Positions 63,640-64,000 of a DNA stretch of 64,000 nt are shown piece after piece. Under the pieces are notes generated by a model. That model ran no database searches. It had not been told where the DNA came from and worked only from the letters and a program-made list of their open reading frames with translations. The stretch spans positions 62,001-126,000 of the forward strand of contig KV918812.1 of NCBI GenBank assembly GCA_002049455.2. The letters are read 5' to 3'. Numbering within the stretch: position 1 is the stretch's first letter; the number at the start of each line of letters is the position of its first letter. Position numbers and translations under genes: made by a program. The stretch comes from Porphyra umbilicalis (lineage: Eukaryota; Rhodophyta; Bangiophyceae; Bangiales; Bangiaceae).

Positions 63640-63800
63640 CGGGGTTGGACAATCGTGACGATCGTCCGATATGGGCCCGATCGACCGACCTGAAACGGCA
63701 CCCACGCCGGGGGGAGACCCCCCCCAGACGTGCCAAAAACGAAGGAACTCGTGCGAGGCGCGAAATCGAAGACGGTAAGTTCGTGAGGCCAGTTCCTGGG
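63640..63800 (+). repeat. Dispersed repeat copy
   Basis: Related in inverted orientation to 55330-55540 and, through GAACTCGTGCGAGGCGCGAA and the following ATCGAAGACGGTAAGTTCGTG, to 52560-52595. The three copies overlap different parts of one consensus. Confidence 0.5.
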
Positions 63801-64000
63801 TCGGGGGGAACGGAGAGGAGGGGGGGGGGGAGGGTGGTGGGGGGGCTGGGGGACCGCGTGCGACACAGCCGCGTCCAAAGCGGTGCTCATACTGGAAGAC
63901 TCGAGTTCTGGTCGACAGCGAGCGCACCAAAGGGGACAAGGTGTCGGACAACAAGTGGGTGTGTCCACGGACGTCACCAAGGCATCGACGTTTGGCAAGG
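63801..64000. other. Right edge of the window
   Basis: G-runs at 63819-63847, then near-neutral sequence. A minus-strand frame runs across 63612-63998 without a recognised domain. It may continue a feature beyond the window. Confidence 0.25.

Overview
This is nuclear DNA of a eukaryote. The genes have few, short GT-AG introns, are very GC-rich, and encode a mitochondrial pyruvate dehydrogenase, an RNA polymerase II subunit and a SIN3 corepressor. The low intron number (a 7.4-kb SIN3 frame and the PDH E1-alpha gene look intronless or nearly so), the plant-like RPB11 and the heavy repeat load would suit a bangiophyte red alga such as Porphyra or Pyropia. That identification is inference only; no rRNA or organelle marker is present. 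Recognised splice donors follow GTRYGT, or GTAAGT/GTGAGT.

Left third (1-26.8 kb): mostly repeats. A 229-bp satellite (1-152 and 5813-7870) is split by a young Ty1/copia element (153-5812) with a 5-bp target duplication. Degenerate repeats follow, then a Myb/SANT-like gene of the kind carried by PIF/Harbinger elements (9465-11804), with a second small putative DNA-binding ORF just upstream (12383-11810). From 12.4 to 18.4 kb there are minisatellites, foldback sequences and no convincing gene. A complete-looking 7.2-kb PIF/Harbinger transposon (18373-25590, TTA target duplication) carries a two-exon DDE transposase and a convergent Myb-like gene, and holds a smaller TA-flanked MITE.

Middle (26.8-41.3 kb): the host gene island. 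RPB11 (one intron, reconstructed 56-nt first exon) and mitochondrial PDH E1-alpha are divergent and share a 449-bp promoter region. A giant SIN3 gene converges on PDH E1-alpha. A two-exon 787-residue gene of unknown function with a TATA-like box follows.

Right third (41-64 kb): a four-exon Plavaka-like (EnSpm/CACTA-related) transposase with an N-terminal C2H2 finger (43030-47032); ankyrin-like remnants; a J-domain gene with a separate membrane-segment exon (50444-52464); hairpins and an 18-bp minisatellite; and a second, structurally different young Ty1/copia element (56089-62685, target duplication ACATT).

The host genes cover transcription (RPB11, SIN3), pyruvate oxidation (PDH E1-alpha) and probably chaperone work (J protein). 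They form no operon-like unit. The most distinctive observation is that the two neighbouring copia elements appear to use different reverse-transcription primers: an internal initiator-tRNA-Met fragment in the first and a conventional tRNA 3' end in the second.
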